From Microbacterium barkeri (GTDB taxonomy: Bacteria; Actinomycetota; Actinomycetes; Actinomycetales; Microbacteriaceae), in contig NZ_BSEJ01000007.1 in assembly GCF_027921765.1 (NCBI RefSeq), forward strand, positions 124,001 to 188,000: 64,000 nt of DNA. The letters are read 5' to 3'. The notes under the pieces were generated by a model that worked only from the letters and a program-made list of their open reading frames with translations, made no database searches and had not been told where the DNA came from. Shown here one piece after another: positions 17,347 to 25,588 of this stretch; the first letter of the stretch is position 1, and each line of letters starts with the position of its first letter. Position numbers and translations under genes: made by a program.

Positions 17347-18207
17347 TCAGGCCGCGCGCACGAGCACGCGGCCGTCGTCGACCCGCACCTCCCAGCGCGG
17401 CTGCGGCACGCTCGCGGGGCCGCGATCGACGCTGCCGTCATCGAGACGGAAGCGGCTTCCGTGCCACGGGCACGTGACGCAGCCGCTCGGGTCGAGCTTG
17501 CCCTCGTCGAGCGGCCCGCCCGCGTGCGTGCAGGTGGCCGAGAGCGCGTGGAGCTCGCCGCGCTGGCGCACGAGGAGAAGCGGCGTGTCGCCGACCGTCA
17601 CCCTGTTGAGCTCGCCCTCGCGGATCTCGTCGTCGGCCGCGACGTCGTTCCACTTCCGGGTCGTCTTCTGGAACGCGGTGTGGTTGACGCCGATGCCCTT
17701 GACGTAGGACAGGTGCCCGCCGAGGTAGGCCGACGCCAGCGTGACGCTCACCGCGACGAGACTCAGCGCGACGCCGACGCCCCGGTGGCCGCGTCGGCGC
17801 GCCAACCACGATGCCGCCTGCAGCACGGAGGCCGTGCCGTTCGTCGCCGCGTGCACGAGGCCGACCCGCTTGTCGGGTCCGTACGTGTCGGACCAGTCCG
17901 CCGCGCCGGCGAGCGCCGTCGGCGCCGAGGCGACCAGGCCGAGTCCGACGAGCTTGCGCGAGGCCTCCGCGCTGTCCTCGCCCCCGAGGAGGTCGAGGGC
18001 CGTCGCCGCGCCCCATGCGCCGATCGGCAGGTCTGTCAGGACGGGATGCAGCTGGTGGCCGAGCCACGAGCCCGACAGCGCGTTCTTGACGGGAGCGGCC
18101 TTCGTGACGGCCGCGACCCATCCGCTCACCTTCTCGACGATGCCGTCGAGCTCCTTCGCCTTCCCGATGCGCTCGACGAGGTCGTTCACGATCTTGGGTG
18201 CCTGCAT
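17347..18207 (-). CDS. DUF2231 membrane domain fused to Rieske [2Fe-2S] domain
   Basis: A 286-aa fusion. Residues about 45-175 form a DUF2231-like membrane domain (GHQLHPVLTDLPIGAWGAAT, then three further hydrophobic segments). Residues about 190-286 form a Rieske domain whose cluster ligands are Cys226 and His228 (CTHAGGPL) and Cys246 and His249 (CPWHGS). The fusion places a soluble electron carrier on a small membrane anchor, so a membrane electron-transfer role is likely, partner unknown. ATG 18207 is preceded by GGAGG-like sequence. The FMN reductase encoded just upstream (25 bp apart) could be a redox partner; that is inference. Confidence 0.85.
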   Translation of the reverse strand: MQAPKIVNDLVERIGKAKELDGIVEKVSGWVAAVTKAAPVKNALSGSWLGHQLHPVLTDLPIGAWGAATALDLLGGEDSAEASRKLVGLGLVASAPTALAGAADWSDTYGPDKRVGLVHAATNGTASVLQAASWLARRRGHRGVGVALSLVAVSVTLASAYLGGHLSYVKGIGVNHTAFQKTTRKWNDVAADDEIREGELNRVTVGDTPLLLVRQRGELHALSATCTHAGGPLDEGKLDPSGCVTCPWHGSRFRLDDGSVDRGPASVPQPRWEVRVDDGRVLVRAA

Positions 18208-18232
18208 GTCGTTCCCTCCTTCGTCTCGCGCG

Positions 18233-18832
18233 TCAGTGCATCGTGTCGGGGTCGGAGTCGCCCATGTGGCCCGGCAGCGTCACCGAGAGCACGCGCTCGA
18301 CGAACGCCGCGTACTCGTCCATGTAGTGGCGGAGGAACTTCTCCGTGCCCTCGTCGGCGACCTCGCCGTCGTCGCCGTAGACCTCGGGCTTGAACGTGAT
18401 GTAGGCCTCGGGCGCGTTCAGCTGCGGTGCGTCGAGGAAGCTCAGCACGCTGCGCATCGACGACTGCATGACGGCGGTGCCGATCGCTCCGACCGATGCG
18501 CCGATGATGCCGGTGGGCTTGCGGGCGAAGGAGTTCTGACCCCACGGCCGCGATCCCCAGTCGATCGCGTTCTTCAGCGGCGCCGGGATCGAGCGGTTGT
18601 ACTCGGGCGAGACGAACAGCAGCCCATCCGACCCCTCGACGGCGGCCTTGAACTCGGTCACCGCGGGCACCGGGTCCATCTCGTCGTCGCGGTTGTACAG
18701 CGGGAGGTCTCGGATGGGGATCTCGGTGAGCTCGAGGCTGTCGGGCGCGACGCGGATGAGCGCCTTCGCGAGCACGCGGTTGATGGAATCCTGCGAGAGG
18801 CTGCCGACGAGGTAGCCGATCCGATGGGTCAT
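18233..18832 (-). CDS. NAD(P)H-dependent FMN reductase family protein
   Basis: A 199-aa flavodoxin-like quinone/FMN reductase. The N-terminus IGYLVGSLSQDSINRVLAKA is the nucleotide-binding loop, and LLFVSPEYNRSIPAPLKNAIDW is the family motif that binds the isoalloxazine ring. GIIGASVGAIGTAVMQ forms the third flavin loop. These proteins reduce FMN, quinones or azo dyes with NAD(P)H. ATG 18832 has AAGGAG about 7 bp upstream, while upstream in-frame ATGs lack an RBS. It lies immediately upstream of the DUF2231-Rieske gene and may be co-transcribed with it. Confidence 0.88.
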   Translation of the reverse strand: MTHRIGYLVGSLSQDSINRVLAKALIRVAPDSLELTEIPIRDLPLYNRDDEMDPVPAVTEFKAAVEGSDGLLFVSPEYNRSIPAPLKNAIDWGSRPWGQNSFARKPTGIIGASVGAIGTAVMQSSMRSVLSFLDAPQLNAPEAYITFKPEVYGDDGEVADEGTEKFLRHYMDEYAAFVERVLSVTLPGHMGDSDPDTMH

Positions 18833-18987
18833 GACACGCTCCTTCTCGTTGCGGGTCACTTCGGTATAGCGCGTCAGCCCCCGGCATGTCACGGGGTTGC
18901 GCGTTCTCGCCGATGTCGGCATGCGGCCGCGGATGGTCGATGTCGGTGCTGCGTGGAAGGCTGGCGGGAACGACGGGAGGAGAGGGC

Positions 18988-19383
18988 ATGGCAGGTCCCG
19001 AGGAGGCGGCCGCGCTCACGCCGGGCGACCTCGCGGAGCTCCGCGAGCTGCTCGTCGCCGAGAGCCGACGCGCCCGCGCGCAGATCGCGTCCCTCACGGG
19101 CGCGTTCGACGACATCGTGGGCGCCGCCGACCACACGGCGACCGACGACGAGCACGACCCCGAGGGATCGACGATCGCACTCGAGCGCTCGCAGACGAGC
19201 GCCCTGCTCGTCTCGACGCGCGCTCACCTCGCCGACGTCGACCTCGCCCTCACGCGCATCGGCGAAGGAGCGTACGGCGTCTGCGAGAGCTGCGGTCAGC
19301 CGATCGCCCGCGAACGACTGCTCGCCAGGCCCGCTTCACGCACGTGCGTCGCGTGCGCGGCCCGAACGCAGCGGCGGCGCTGA
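18988..19383 (+). CDS. TraR/DksA-type zinc finger protein
   Basis: A 131-aa protein with the DksA/TraR layout. An N-terminal coiled coil (about 10-45) is followed by acidic linker ATDDEHDPEGSTIALERSQT, a second helix, and the C-terminal finger GAYGVCESCGQPIARERLLARP with a CxxC ... CxxC pattern completed by TCVACA. DksA-like proteins act in the RNA polymerase secondary channel; actinobacterial members are mostly uncharacterised. ATG 18988 has GGAGGAGAG just upstream. It is a monocistronic gene divergent from the FMN reductase. Confidence 0.85.
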   Translation: MAGPEEAAALTPGDLAELRELLVAESRRARAQIASLTGAFDDIVGAADHTATDDEHDPEGSTIALERSQTSALLVSTRAHLADVDLALTRIGEGAYGVCESCGQPIARERLLARPASRTCVACAARTQRRR

Positions 19384-19413
19384 TCCACCGGATCGCCGGC
19401 GACTGTGCCCTCG

Positions 19414-19821
19414 TCAGGACGCGTCGGCCGGCGGATTGTGCATGAACTCGAGACGGATGCCGCTGTCATCCTCGACGAACGACGCGTAGTACCGGTCGGT
19501 GTAGCGCGGGTACTCCTTGGGGTCGCGCACGGGCGTCCACCCTGCGGCGAGCGCGATCGCGTGCATCCGGTCCACCTCCTCGCGCGAGTCGACCGCGAAC
19601 GCGAGGTGCTGCCATCCGACCCGCCCGTGACGGTGGGGCCCGCTGTCGGGCTCGCGGGGCGGATAGATGATGAACTCCGTGTCGTCGCCGCGCTGCCAGG
19701 AGACGGAGCCGCCGTCGTCGAATCCGCACGTGTAGCCGAGCGCCTCGAGGATGGGGTGGTACTGCTCCTTGGCCCGCGCGAGGTCTTCCACGGTGATTCC
19801 GAGATGGTCGAGAAGTGCCAT
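19414..19821 (-). CDS. VOC family (glyoxalase/bleomycin resistance-like) protein
   Basis: A 135-aa single-domain vicinal-oxygen-chelate protein. It begins LLDHLGITVEDLARAKEQYH, has WQHLAFAVDSREEVDRMHAI in the second half, and ends IRLEFMHNPPAD. Metal-ligand candidates are His6, Glu50 in DTEFIIYP, His72 and Glu125, which is the usual arrangement. VOC proteins include lactoylglutathione lyase-like enzymes, dioxygenases and antibiotic-binding proteins; the substrate is not deducible. It converges with the DksA-like gene and is divergent from the small acidic gene at 19881. Confidence 0.82.
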   Translation of the reverse strand: MALLDHLGITVEDLARAKEQYHPILEALGYTCGFDDGGSVSWQRGDDTEFIIYPPREPDSGPHRHGRVGWQHLAFAVDSREEVDRMHAIALAAGWTPVRDPKEYPRYTDRYYASFVEDDSGIRLEFMHNPPADAS

Positions 19822-19880
19822 GCCCCCAGTGTCGCGGACGACCGCGTTACGCTGTGCACGACGCGAGCGAAGGAGCCGCC

Positions 19881-20036
19881 ATGTCTCGACAGGAAGAGCA
19901 TCACGTCCCCGCGCCGGGCGAGCCGAGCGTGCCCGAGCTGGAGGACGACGAGACCGTCGCGCCCCGACCCGAGGAGGAGATCGCCGACGTGCTGCGGGCC
20001 GAGCCCGACGTCGAGGATCACACCCGCAGCGCATAG
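19881..20036 (+). CDS. 51-aa acidic hypothetical protein
   Basis: A 51-residue reading frame starts MSRQEEHHVPAPGEPS and continues with an acidic, probably helical segment (EEEIADVLRAEPDVED). AAGGAG lies 7 bp upstream of the ATG, which supports translation. No domain is recognisable and no transmembrane segment exists. It sits 50 bp upstream of the histidine phosphatase gene in the same direction. I assign no function. Confidence 0.5.
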   Translation: MSRQEEHHVPAPGEPSVPELEDDETVAPRPEEEIADVLRAEPDVEDHTRSA

Positions 20037-20085
20037 GCGCGCAAGGGGTTGCCGACCGGCGGGGGCCGCTCGCTAGCCTCGGACG

Positions 20086-20868
20086 ATGGCACTCCAGCGG
20101 CTCATCCTCATCCGCCACGGCGAGAGCGTCGGCAACGAGGCGGCGAGCGCCGCCGAGCGTGCGGGCGAGGAGGTCATCGACCTTCCGTACCGCGACGCGG
20201 ACACACCGCTCTCCCCGACCGGCGAGGCGCAGGCGGCCGCGCTCCGCTCGGCGCTGCGCACGCTCGGCGCGGGGGATGCGATCGCCTGGACGTCTCCGTA
20301 TCGACGCGCGGCGCAGACGGCCGAGCACGCTCTCGCGGAGCTCGGCGCGCCCGCGGTCGCCGACGAGCGCCTCCGCGACCGCGAGCTGGGCGTGCTCGAT
20401 CACCTGACCTCGCACGGCGTCGTCGCGCGGTATCCGTCGGAGGCCGAGCGACGCGACCATCTGGGCAAGTTCTTCTATCGTCCGCCGGGCGGCGAGTCGT
20501 GGGCGGACGTCGCACTGCGACTGCGCTCGTTCCTCTCCGACGCAGCAGAGGCGGCAGCCGCGACCGGCGTCGTGTTCGTGCACGAGGCGGTCGTCCACCT
20601 GATCCGGTACGTGCTCGAGGGGTGGGATGAGCGCCGCGTCCTCGCCGCGGCGATCGAGGAGCCCGTGCCGAACGCATCGGCGACGGTGCTCGAGCAGGCG
20701 GACGGACGCTGGCGCGCTGCACGCATCGGCGACGTCGGCCATCTGATCGAGGCGGGCGTCGAGGCGACGCTGCACACCGGGCGCCGGGACGCGCTGCCCA
20801 GCGGGGGCGAGATCGATCCCGGGCATCCCGACGACGCGGGGGAGGAATCGCGTGTCTCTGCGGAGTGA
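20086..20868 (+). CDS. Histidine phosphatase superfamily protein (phosphoglycerate mutase-like)
   Basis: A 260-aa branch-1 histidine phosphatase. The catalytic RHG motif is LILIRHGESVGNE (His12 is the phosphoacceptor). LSPTGEAQAAAL, WTSPYRRAAQTAEHAL and RLRDRELG (acid base region) follow, and the second histidine lies in VVFVHEAVVHLIRY. In that last motif the usual SHG is VHE, a small departure. Substrates of such proteins range from phosphosugars to nucleotides. Its 3' end overlaps the start of the NnrD-like gene by 17 bp, so the two are translationally coupled. Confidence 0.87.
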   Translation: MALQRLILIRHGESVGNEAASAAERAGEEVIDLPYRDADTPLSPTGEAQAAALRSALRTLGAGDAIAWTSPYRRAAQTAEHALAELGAPAVADERLRDRELGVLDHLTSHGVVARYPSEAERRDHLGKFFYRPPGGESWADVALRLRSFLSDAAEAAAATGVVFVHEAVVHLIRYVLEGWDERRVLAAAIEEPVPNASATVLEQADGRWRAARIGDVGHLIEAGVEATLHTGRRDALPSGGEIDPGHPDDAGEESRVSAE

Positions 20869-21733
20869 GCGGGTCACGCCCCGGCTGCTGCGCGGCTGGG
20901 GGCTTCCCGACCCTGGCGACTCGAAGTACTCGCGCGGCACCGTGCTCGTGGTCGGCGGGGCGCTGCGCAGCCCAGGCGCCGCCATCCTGGCCGGAACGGC
21001 CGCCCTCCGGGTCGGCGCCGGTCGGATCACGCTCGCCGTGGCGCGCTCCGTCGCACCGTCCGTGGGCGCAGCGGTTCCCGAGTCGGGCATCGTCGCGCTG
21101 CCGGAGACGGACCAGGGTTCCGTCCGTGCGGAGGCGAGGGCCCTTCTCGTTCCGGAGCTCGACCGCGTGCAGGCCGTGCTCATCGGGTCGGGACTCGACG
21201 ACATCGAGGTCGCGGGGCGCCTGCTCGCGTCGCTCGCGGCCGAGGCGCCGGAGTCGGTCGTGTTCGTCGTCGACGCGTTCGCTCTCGGTGCGCTCGCGGC
21301 CGATCCCGACCTCGCCTCCGCCGTTCGCGGGCGCCTCATCCTCACGCCGAGCCCGACCGAGCTCGGCCTGCTGCTCGACGAAGACGAGGTGGATGCCTCT
21401 GATGCGCGCGAGATCCGGCGAGCGGCCCGCGAGACGGCCCGCCGGTACGGAGCGGCGGTCGCGACGCAGTCGCTCGTGGCCGATGCGGATGGCAGCGCCT
21501 GGGCCATCCGCGCGGGCGGAGCGGGCCTGGGCACCTCAGGAAGCGGCGACGTCCTCGCGGGCGCCGTCGCGGGGTTCGCCGCCCGCGGGGTCTCCCCCGC
21601 TCGGGCCGCCGTGTGGGCGACCTACGTGCACGCGACCGCGGGCGACGAGCTCGCACGCGGCACGGATGGCGTGGGCTTCCTCGCCGGAGAGCTCGCGCCA
21701 CGGTTCCCCGGGGTCATCGCGGACGTGAGGTGA
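20852..21733 (+). CDS. ADP/ATP-dependent NAD(P)HX dehydratase-like kinase (YjeF C-terminal)
   Basis: A 293-aa ribokinase-like protein. GTG 20852 has GGGGAGGAA just upstream and overlaps the phosphatase end. The domain shows SRGTVLVVGGALRSPGAAIL, AALRVGAGRITLAVAR, ILTPSPTELGLLL and GTSGSGDVLAGAVAGF, the last being the ATP-binding and catalytic Asp motif of the carbohydrate-kinase-like NnrD family. NnrD repairs hydrated NAD(P)H. The N-terminal epimerase (NnrE) half of YjeF is absent, as in many actinobacteria where it is separate. It is coupled to the phosphatase gene upstream. Confidence 0.88.
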   Translation: MSLRSERVTPRLLRGWGLPDPGDSKYSRGTVLVVGGALRSPGAAILAGTAALRVGAGRITLAVARSVAPSVGAAVPESGIVALPETDQGSVRAEARALLVPELDRVQAVLIGSGLDDIEVAGRLLASLAAEAPESVVFVVDAFALGALAADPDLASAVRGRLILTPSPTELGLLLDEDEVDASDAREIRRAARETARRYGAAVATQSLVADADGSAWAIRAGGAGLGTSGSGDVLAGAVAGFAARGVSPARAAVWATYVHATAGDELARGTDGVGFLAGELAPRFPGVIADVR

Positions 21734-21798
21734 GCGATCCTCTGGGTGTTTCCTGTCGAGCGAGGACGGAGGGCGGCTTTCGGGGTTAGCGTGGCCGG

Positions 21799-22500
21799 GT
21801 GAGCCGCGCGCACCGGAACGTCGTCGAGTCGTCCGCACGCCCCCGCACGTTCGTGTTCGACATCGTCGGGACGCTGACCGACGAAGTGGGCACGGTGCAG
21901 AGGGTCGTCGCGGAGGTGCTCCGCCTCTCCGACGCCGATTCGCTCGCCTTCGCGCGTGAATGGCAGGCGAGGCTCGGGTCCGAGGTCGACGCCGTCGTCC
22001 GCGGCGAGCGTGACTGGGCCGACTACGAGTCGCTGCGGTCGGAGGCCCTGAGCGGCGTGCTGCAGGAGCGGCAGCAGCGGCCGGGGCGCGCACAGCTCAA
22101 GGCGCTGCGGCGGGTCGGCTGCTCCCTGGCCGCCTTCCCGGGTGCCGCCGACGAGCTCACCGCGCTCGCGGAGTCCGCACGCGTCGTCGGGCTGACGAAC
22201 AGCACGCTCCCGGCGGCATCCGCGTTCTCGGCAACGGCAGGGCTGCGGTGGCACGCTCTGCTCTCGGCCGACCTCGTCCGGGCTTTCAAGCCGCAGCCCG
22301 AGGCGTATCGCTTCGCGATCGACGCCCTCGGACTCATCCCCGAGGAGTGCGTCTTCGTGGCTGCGCATCCGTGGGATCTCGACGCTGCGAAGGGGTTCGG
22401 GTTCCAGACGGCGTACTACCCACGGCCGCATGCCGACGCGCCCGCGGCGTCGGACGCGTACGACTACACGATCTCCTCGCTGCGGGAGCTCGTGAGCTGA
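21799..22500 (+). CDS. HAD superfamily hydrolase, haloacid dehalogenase type II-like
   Basis: A 233-aa HAD protein. Motif I is FDIVGTLTD with nucleophile Asp21; the second position is not Asp, so the DxDG acid is missing as in type II haloacid dehalogenases (DxxGT). Motif II is VGLTNST, motif III lysine is in FKPQPEAY, and motif IV reads FVAAHPWDLDAAKGFGF. That HPWDL signature is typical of 2-haloacid dehalogenase type II. Whether it dehalogenates or is a promiscuous phosphatase cannot be decided here. GTG 21799 is the start. It lies 65 bp after the NnrD-like gene. Confidence 0.83.
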   Translation: MSRAHRNVVESSARPRTFVFDIVGTLTDEVGTVQRVVAEVLRLSDADSLAFAREWQARLGSEVDAVVRGERDWADYESLRSEALSGVLQERQQRPGRAQLKALRRVGCSLAAFPGAADELTALAESARVVGLTNSTLPAASAFSATAGLRWHALLSADLVRAFKPQPEAYRFAIDALGLIPEECVFVAAHPWDLDAAKGFGFQTAYYPRPHADAPAASDAYDYTISSLRELVS

Positions 22501-22549
22501 GCCGCGCTGCGGCCTCGAGGTCGCTGCGCGCGCCACCTCGCGCCGCGCG

Positions 22550-23266
22550 TCAGTCCCGCGACGACGCGTTGACGCTTCCCGAGCGCTCCTGTCCGCTGAG
22601 TGCGGCGATGGCAGCCATCATGCGCTCGGTGATCTCACGGCGCGCCTTGCTGTCAGGCATGCCTTCGAGGTCGGTGAGGTCGAGCGGCTCACCGAAGCGC
22701 ACCTCGAGTCGCCGCCTCCCGGGGAGGAGATGGCTGAACGGCGCGACGGTCCCGGTTCCGATGAGGCCGACGGGCACGACGGCCGCGCCGGTGTCGCGGG
22801 CCATCCATGCCGCGCCGCCGTGGCCGTCGTGCAGCTTGCCGTCACGCGAGCGGCTGCCCTCGGGGAAGACGGCGAAGACGCTGCCGGCCCGGAGGATGCT
22901 GCTTCCCGCGTCGAGCGCGGCACGGGCGTCGCGCCCGGTGGCGCGCTGGACGGGAACCCCGCCGATCGAGGTGAAGAACCAGCGCTTGGCGCGGCCGAGA
23001 GCACCGGGGCCGGTGAAGTACGCCGACTTGATGAGGAACTGCACGGGCCGCGTCGCGGAGGTCGGGATGATGACCGTATCGAGCGACGCGAGGTGGTTGC
23101 TCGCGAGGAGCACCGGGCCGCTCGCGGGCACATTCTCTCGGCCGACGACGCGCGGGCGGTAGAGCAGCCAGAACAGAGGACGAAGGATGACGCGGCCGAT
23201 GAAGTACACGGCGCCGGGGCGGGGAACCGGCGCCGCAGCGGGAATCGGCGAGACGGGGGCTGGCAC
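22550..23266 (-). CDS. 1-acyl-sn-glycerol-3-phosphate acyltransferase (PlsC family)
   Basis: A 238-aa membrane-associated acyltransferase. The block I motif HX4D is in SNHLASLDTV and block III is FAVFPEGSRSRDG, both complete. A hydrophobic N-terminal stretch (FIGRVILRPLFWLLY) anchors it. It would acylate lysophosphatidic acid at sn-2 in phospholipid synthesis. GTG 23266 is the start used. It is convergent with the HAD gene and has no coupled partner. Confidence 0.88.
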   Translation of the reverse strand: MPAPVSPIPAAAPVPRPGAVYFIGRVILRPLFWLLYRPRVVGRENVPASGPVLLASNHLASLDTVIIPTSATRPVQFLIKSAYFTGPGALGRAKRWFFTSIGGVPVQRATGRDARAALDAGSSILRAGSVFAVFPEGSRSRDGKLHDGHGGAAWMARDTGAAVVPVGLIGTGTVAPFSHLLPGRRRLEVRFGEPLDLTDLEGMPDSKARREITERMMAAIAALSGQERSGSVNASSRD

Positions 23267-23364
23267 GTCGTCACCCTATCCGGGCCGGGCGCCGATGGCG
23301 GTCAGGAGAGCCGACGCACACGCCCGAAGCCCAACCTGGTCTCGCTGGGCGCCTGTCCCGCAGA

Positions 23365-24165
23365 TCAGTCCGCGTGGGCGCGCAGGAACGGAATGACCGT
23401 GTCGATGACGGCGTCGGGATTCTGCTCGGCCGGATAGTGGCCCGCTCCAGGGAGGACACGGCCGGTGACGTGGTTCGCGAGGCCCCTCATCCCCTCCTCG
23501 ACGGCGCTGCCCATGCCGAACTCCCCGCCGAGCGCGAGCACCGGCGTGCGGATCGGGTCGTCGGCGATTCGACGAACGGCACGCGCGTCCACTTCCGCAG
23601 TGCGGTAATAGGAGAGGCTTGCGGCGAGTCGCTCCTCGCCGACGTACGCGGCGACGTACTCGTCGACGATCTGGGGATCGAGGGGGTGCGGCCCCGCGCT
23701 CTGCGCGAGGAACCCGCCGTAGTAAGCCCGCTCGCGACCGGGCACGAGGCTCTCGGCGAGTCCGGCTGCCCGGTTGAACGGCCCGTGCCAGCTCGGATAG
23801 TGATCGCTGCCGGGGGCCGGGATGGCGACATCCACGCCCGGGAGGATCTCCTCCTCGATGACGAGGGCGTTCACCGTGTCCGGACCCGTCGCCGCGAGGA
23901 GGGTGCCCACGGTGCCGCCCCAGTCGTGGCCGATCACCGCGTACCGCGCGAGCCCGCGCCGCCGCAGGGCGTCGTGCATCCACTCGGCCAGCGACTGCTT
24001 CGCGAGGTCCGGCAGCTCCGGCGGCACCGGCGCGCCGAGTCCTGGGAGGTCGAGCTCGACGACCGCGAACCCCGCGTCGGCGAGCGCTGGCGCGAGCCGT
24101 CGCCAGTGCAGACGAGTGACCGGCCAGCCGTGCATCAGAACGACTGCGGGTCGGGAATCCGTCAT
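23365..24165 (-). CDS. Alpha/beta hydrolase, epoxide hydrolase-like
   Basis: A 266-aa alpha/beta hydrolase. The oxyanion loop is MHGWPVTRLHW (HGxP), and the nucleophile elbow is IGHDWGGTVG with Asp as nucleophile, as in epoxide hydrolases and haloalkane dehalogenases rather than Ser esterases. The acid is likely Asp/Glu in LALGGEFGMG and the histidine is in LPGAGHYPAEQNPDAV. The lid region (about 120-195) contains two candidate tyrosines (AYYGGF, LSYYRTA) expected for epoxide activation. It is the last intact gene before the accessory region. Confidence 0.85.
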   Translation of the reverse strand: MTDSRPAVVLMHGWPVTRLHWRRLAPALADAGFAVVELDLPGLGAPVPPELPDLAKQSLAEWMHDALRRRGLARYAVIGHDWGGTVGTLLAATGPDTVNALVIEEEILPGVDVAIPAPGSDHYPSWHGPFNRAAGLAESLVPGRERAYYGGFLAQSAGPHPLDPQIVDEYVAAYVGEERLAASLSYYRTAEVDARAVRRIADDPIRTPVLALGGEFGMGSAVEEGMRGLANHVTGRVLPGAGHYPAEQNPDAVIDTVIPFLRAHAD

Positions 24166-24784
24166 GCGCTGCTCCTGCGGGCCGTGAACAGAAGAAGCCT
24201 AGGCGACGCGGTCACGAGCTCGGCGTGGGATCGAATTCGATCGGGGCGACAGGGGCGCCGTCCGGCGAGAGACCGACGAGACGCGGGCCGGAAGCGTCAT
24301 TCGCGGCGTGGAAGGGCGCGGCCGTGACGCCGTGCACCTCAGACGTTCGAGCTGCTGATCCGTATAGGTCCGCTGCCGAGCCATGCGGCGAGCGTCGTTC
24401 GGACCACGGACACCGACCTGACCGGCATCGACGACGAAGCCCGGGCGAGAGAACTCTCACCCGGCCGCCACGCCGAGCGGGAGGTGCTGGATCGCCTCGT
24501 ACAGGCGGTCTAAGAGATTGACGGCTACCGCGAGCGCCATCGCGCACAAGGAAGCCACGCGCCATGGTCCGGGCCGGATTCCACCCGCACCGCGGCGGGA
24601 TGCCGCCTCCGCGCTCGGCTGCGAGGTGGAAGCGATCACGAGCAGCCTGCTCTTCCTCGCCGACGACGAACCGGTGCTGGTGATGACCAGCGGCCGGCAT
24701 CGCGTCGACACCGACGACCTTGCACGGCAGCTCGGCGCGGTCACCGACGGCACTCCTCTGCGCGTCGCCGAAGACTGAGGATGC
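24166..24784. other. Decayed interval at the left edge of the accessory region
   Basis: This 619-bp stretch has no intact gene. The clearest relic is the YbaK-like fragment at 24602-24778. On the plus strand a frame ending in TAA at 24511 reads ELSPGRHAEREVLDRLVQAV, without a recognised family. On the minus strand, a start-like MARQRTYTDQQLERL and a frame ending APIEFDPTPSS lie in different frames. The mixture of short, broken fragments suggests deletion and rearrangement at an old element edge. I find no copy of the tRNA-Pro repeat here. Confidence 0.45.
24602..24778 (+). pseudogene. Fragment of a YbaK/ProX-type aminoacyl-tRNA deacylase
   Basis: The reading frame AASALGCEVEAITSSLLFLA followed by a DDEPVLVMTSG segment, RVDTDDLARQLGA and LRVAED, then TGA, matches the N-terminal half of the YbaK/EbsC domain. 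That domain removes mischarged amino acids from tRNA, for example Cys- or Ala-tRNA(Pro). The invariant downstream part that should contain GFAIGGVPP is missing, and there is no plausible start with an RBS. I regard it as a truncated relic. Confidence 0.55.
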
Positions 24785-25588
24785 TCAGGCGCTGCGGACG
24801 GAGCGGAGGCTGCGGGCGCGCCATCGCCCCTCGCTGTGGTCGACGACGATGGGGTGCTCAAACGCCTGGCTCACGAGGTGGGTCGTGAGCGTGTCGTACA
24901 CGGGACCAGCGCCGACCACACTGCCATGGGCAAGAAGGAGAGCGTGCGTGGCCGCTTCCGGGATCTCTTCGAGATGGTGAGTCACGAGCACGGACGCGAG
25001 ATCAGGATGGCTCGCGGCGAGCCGGTCGATCGTCTCCAGCAGCTGCTCTCTCGCGGCGACATCGAGGCCGGTCGAGGGCTCGTCGAGCAGCAGGAGCGAT
25101 GGATCGCTCATCAGCGCGCGGGCGATGAGCGCCCGCCCCCGTTCACCTTGGGAGAGGGTCGGCCATCGCTCTTCGGCTTTCCCGTCGAGGCCGAGCAGGT
25201 CGATCAGCTCGGCCGCGCGGCGGCGGTCGGCGGTAGTGGGCTGCCAGCGCATCATGAGCTCGGTGGTGCCGGTGACCCCGGTGAGAACGACGTCGGTGAT
25301 GGTGAGCGGGGATTCGAGCGGATGCCGCGGGTCGACGTGGCCGATGCGGCGACGCAGCGCGAGCAGTTCGATACGACCCACCCGATGACCCAGAAGGTCG
25401 ACGGTGCCGCTGGTGGGGAACGTGCGGGCGCCGCAGAGACCGAGGACCGTGCTCTTGCCCGCCCCGTTCGGGCCGATCAGCACCCAGTGCTCCCCGGGAT
25501 TGATCCGCAGCGACACGCGGTTCAGGATGTCTCTCCCAGCCCTCCGGAACGTCACCTCGTCAAGCACTACGACCGGCTCGGCGCTCAC
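24785..25588 (-). CDS. ABC transporter ATP-binding protein without adjacent permease
   Basis: A 267-aa ABC ATPase. Walker A is GPNGAGKST (about 39-47), the signature is LSQGERGRALIARAL with Q in the first position after LS, Walker B is LLLLDEPSTGLD, and the switch histidine is in LVTHHLEEI. The closest recalled group is the ModF/YlmA-type ATPases often found alone. No membrane partner is encoded nearby, so it may serve a permease elsewhere or act in a non-transport role. ATG 25588 overlaps the GntR stop as ATGA, so it is the second gene of that operon. Confidence 0.85.
   Translation of the reverse strand: MSAEPVVVLDEVTFRRAGRDILNRVSLRINPGEHWVLIGPNGAGKSTVLGLCGARTFPTSGTVDLLGHRVGRIELLALRRRIGHVDPRHPLESPLTITDVVLTGVTGTTELMMRWQPTTADRRRAAELIDLLGLDGKAEERWPTLSQGERGRALIARALMSDPSLLLLDEPSTGLDVAAREQLLETIDRLAASHPDLASVLVTHHLEEIPEAATHALLLAHGSVVGAGPVYDTLTTHLVSQAFEHPIVVDHSEGRWRARSLRSVRSA

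Noticed and set aside
24212-24700. 162-aa minus-strand frame in the decayed zone
   Set aside because: No RBS, Arg-rich composition and no recognisable domain; only the last residues look protein-like.
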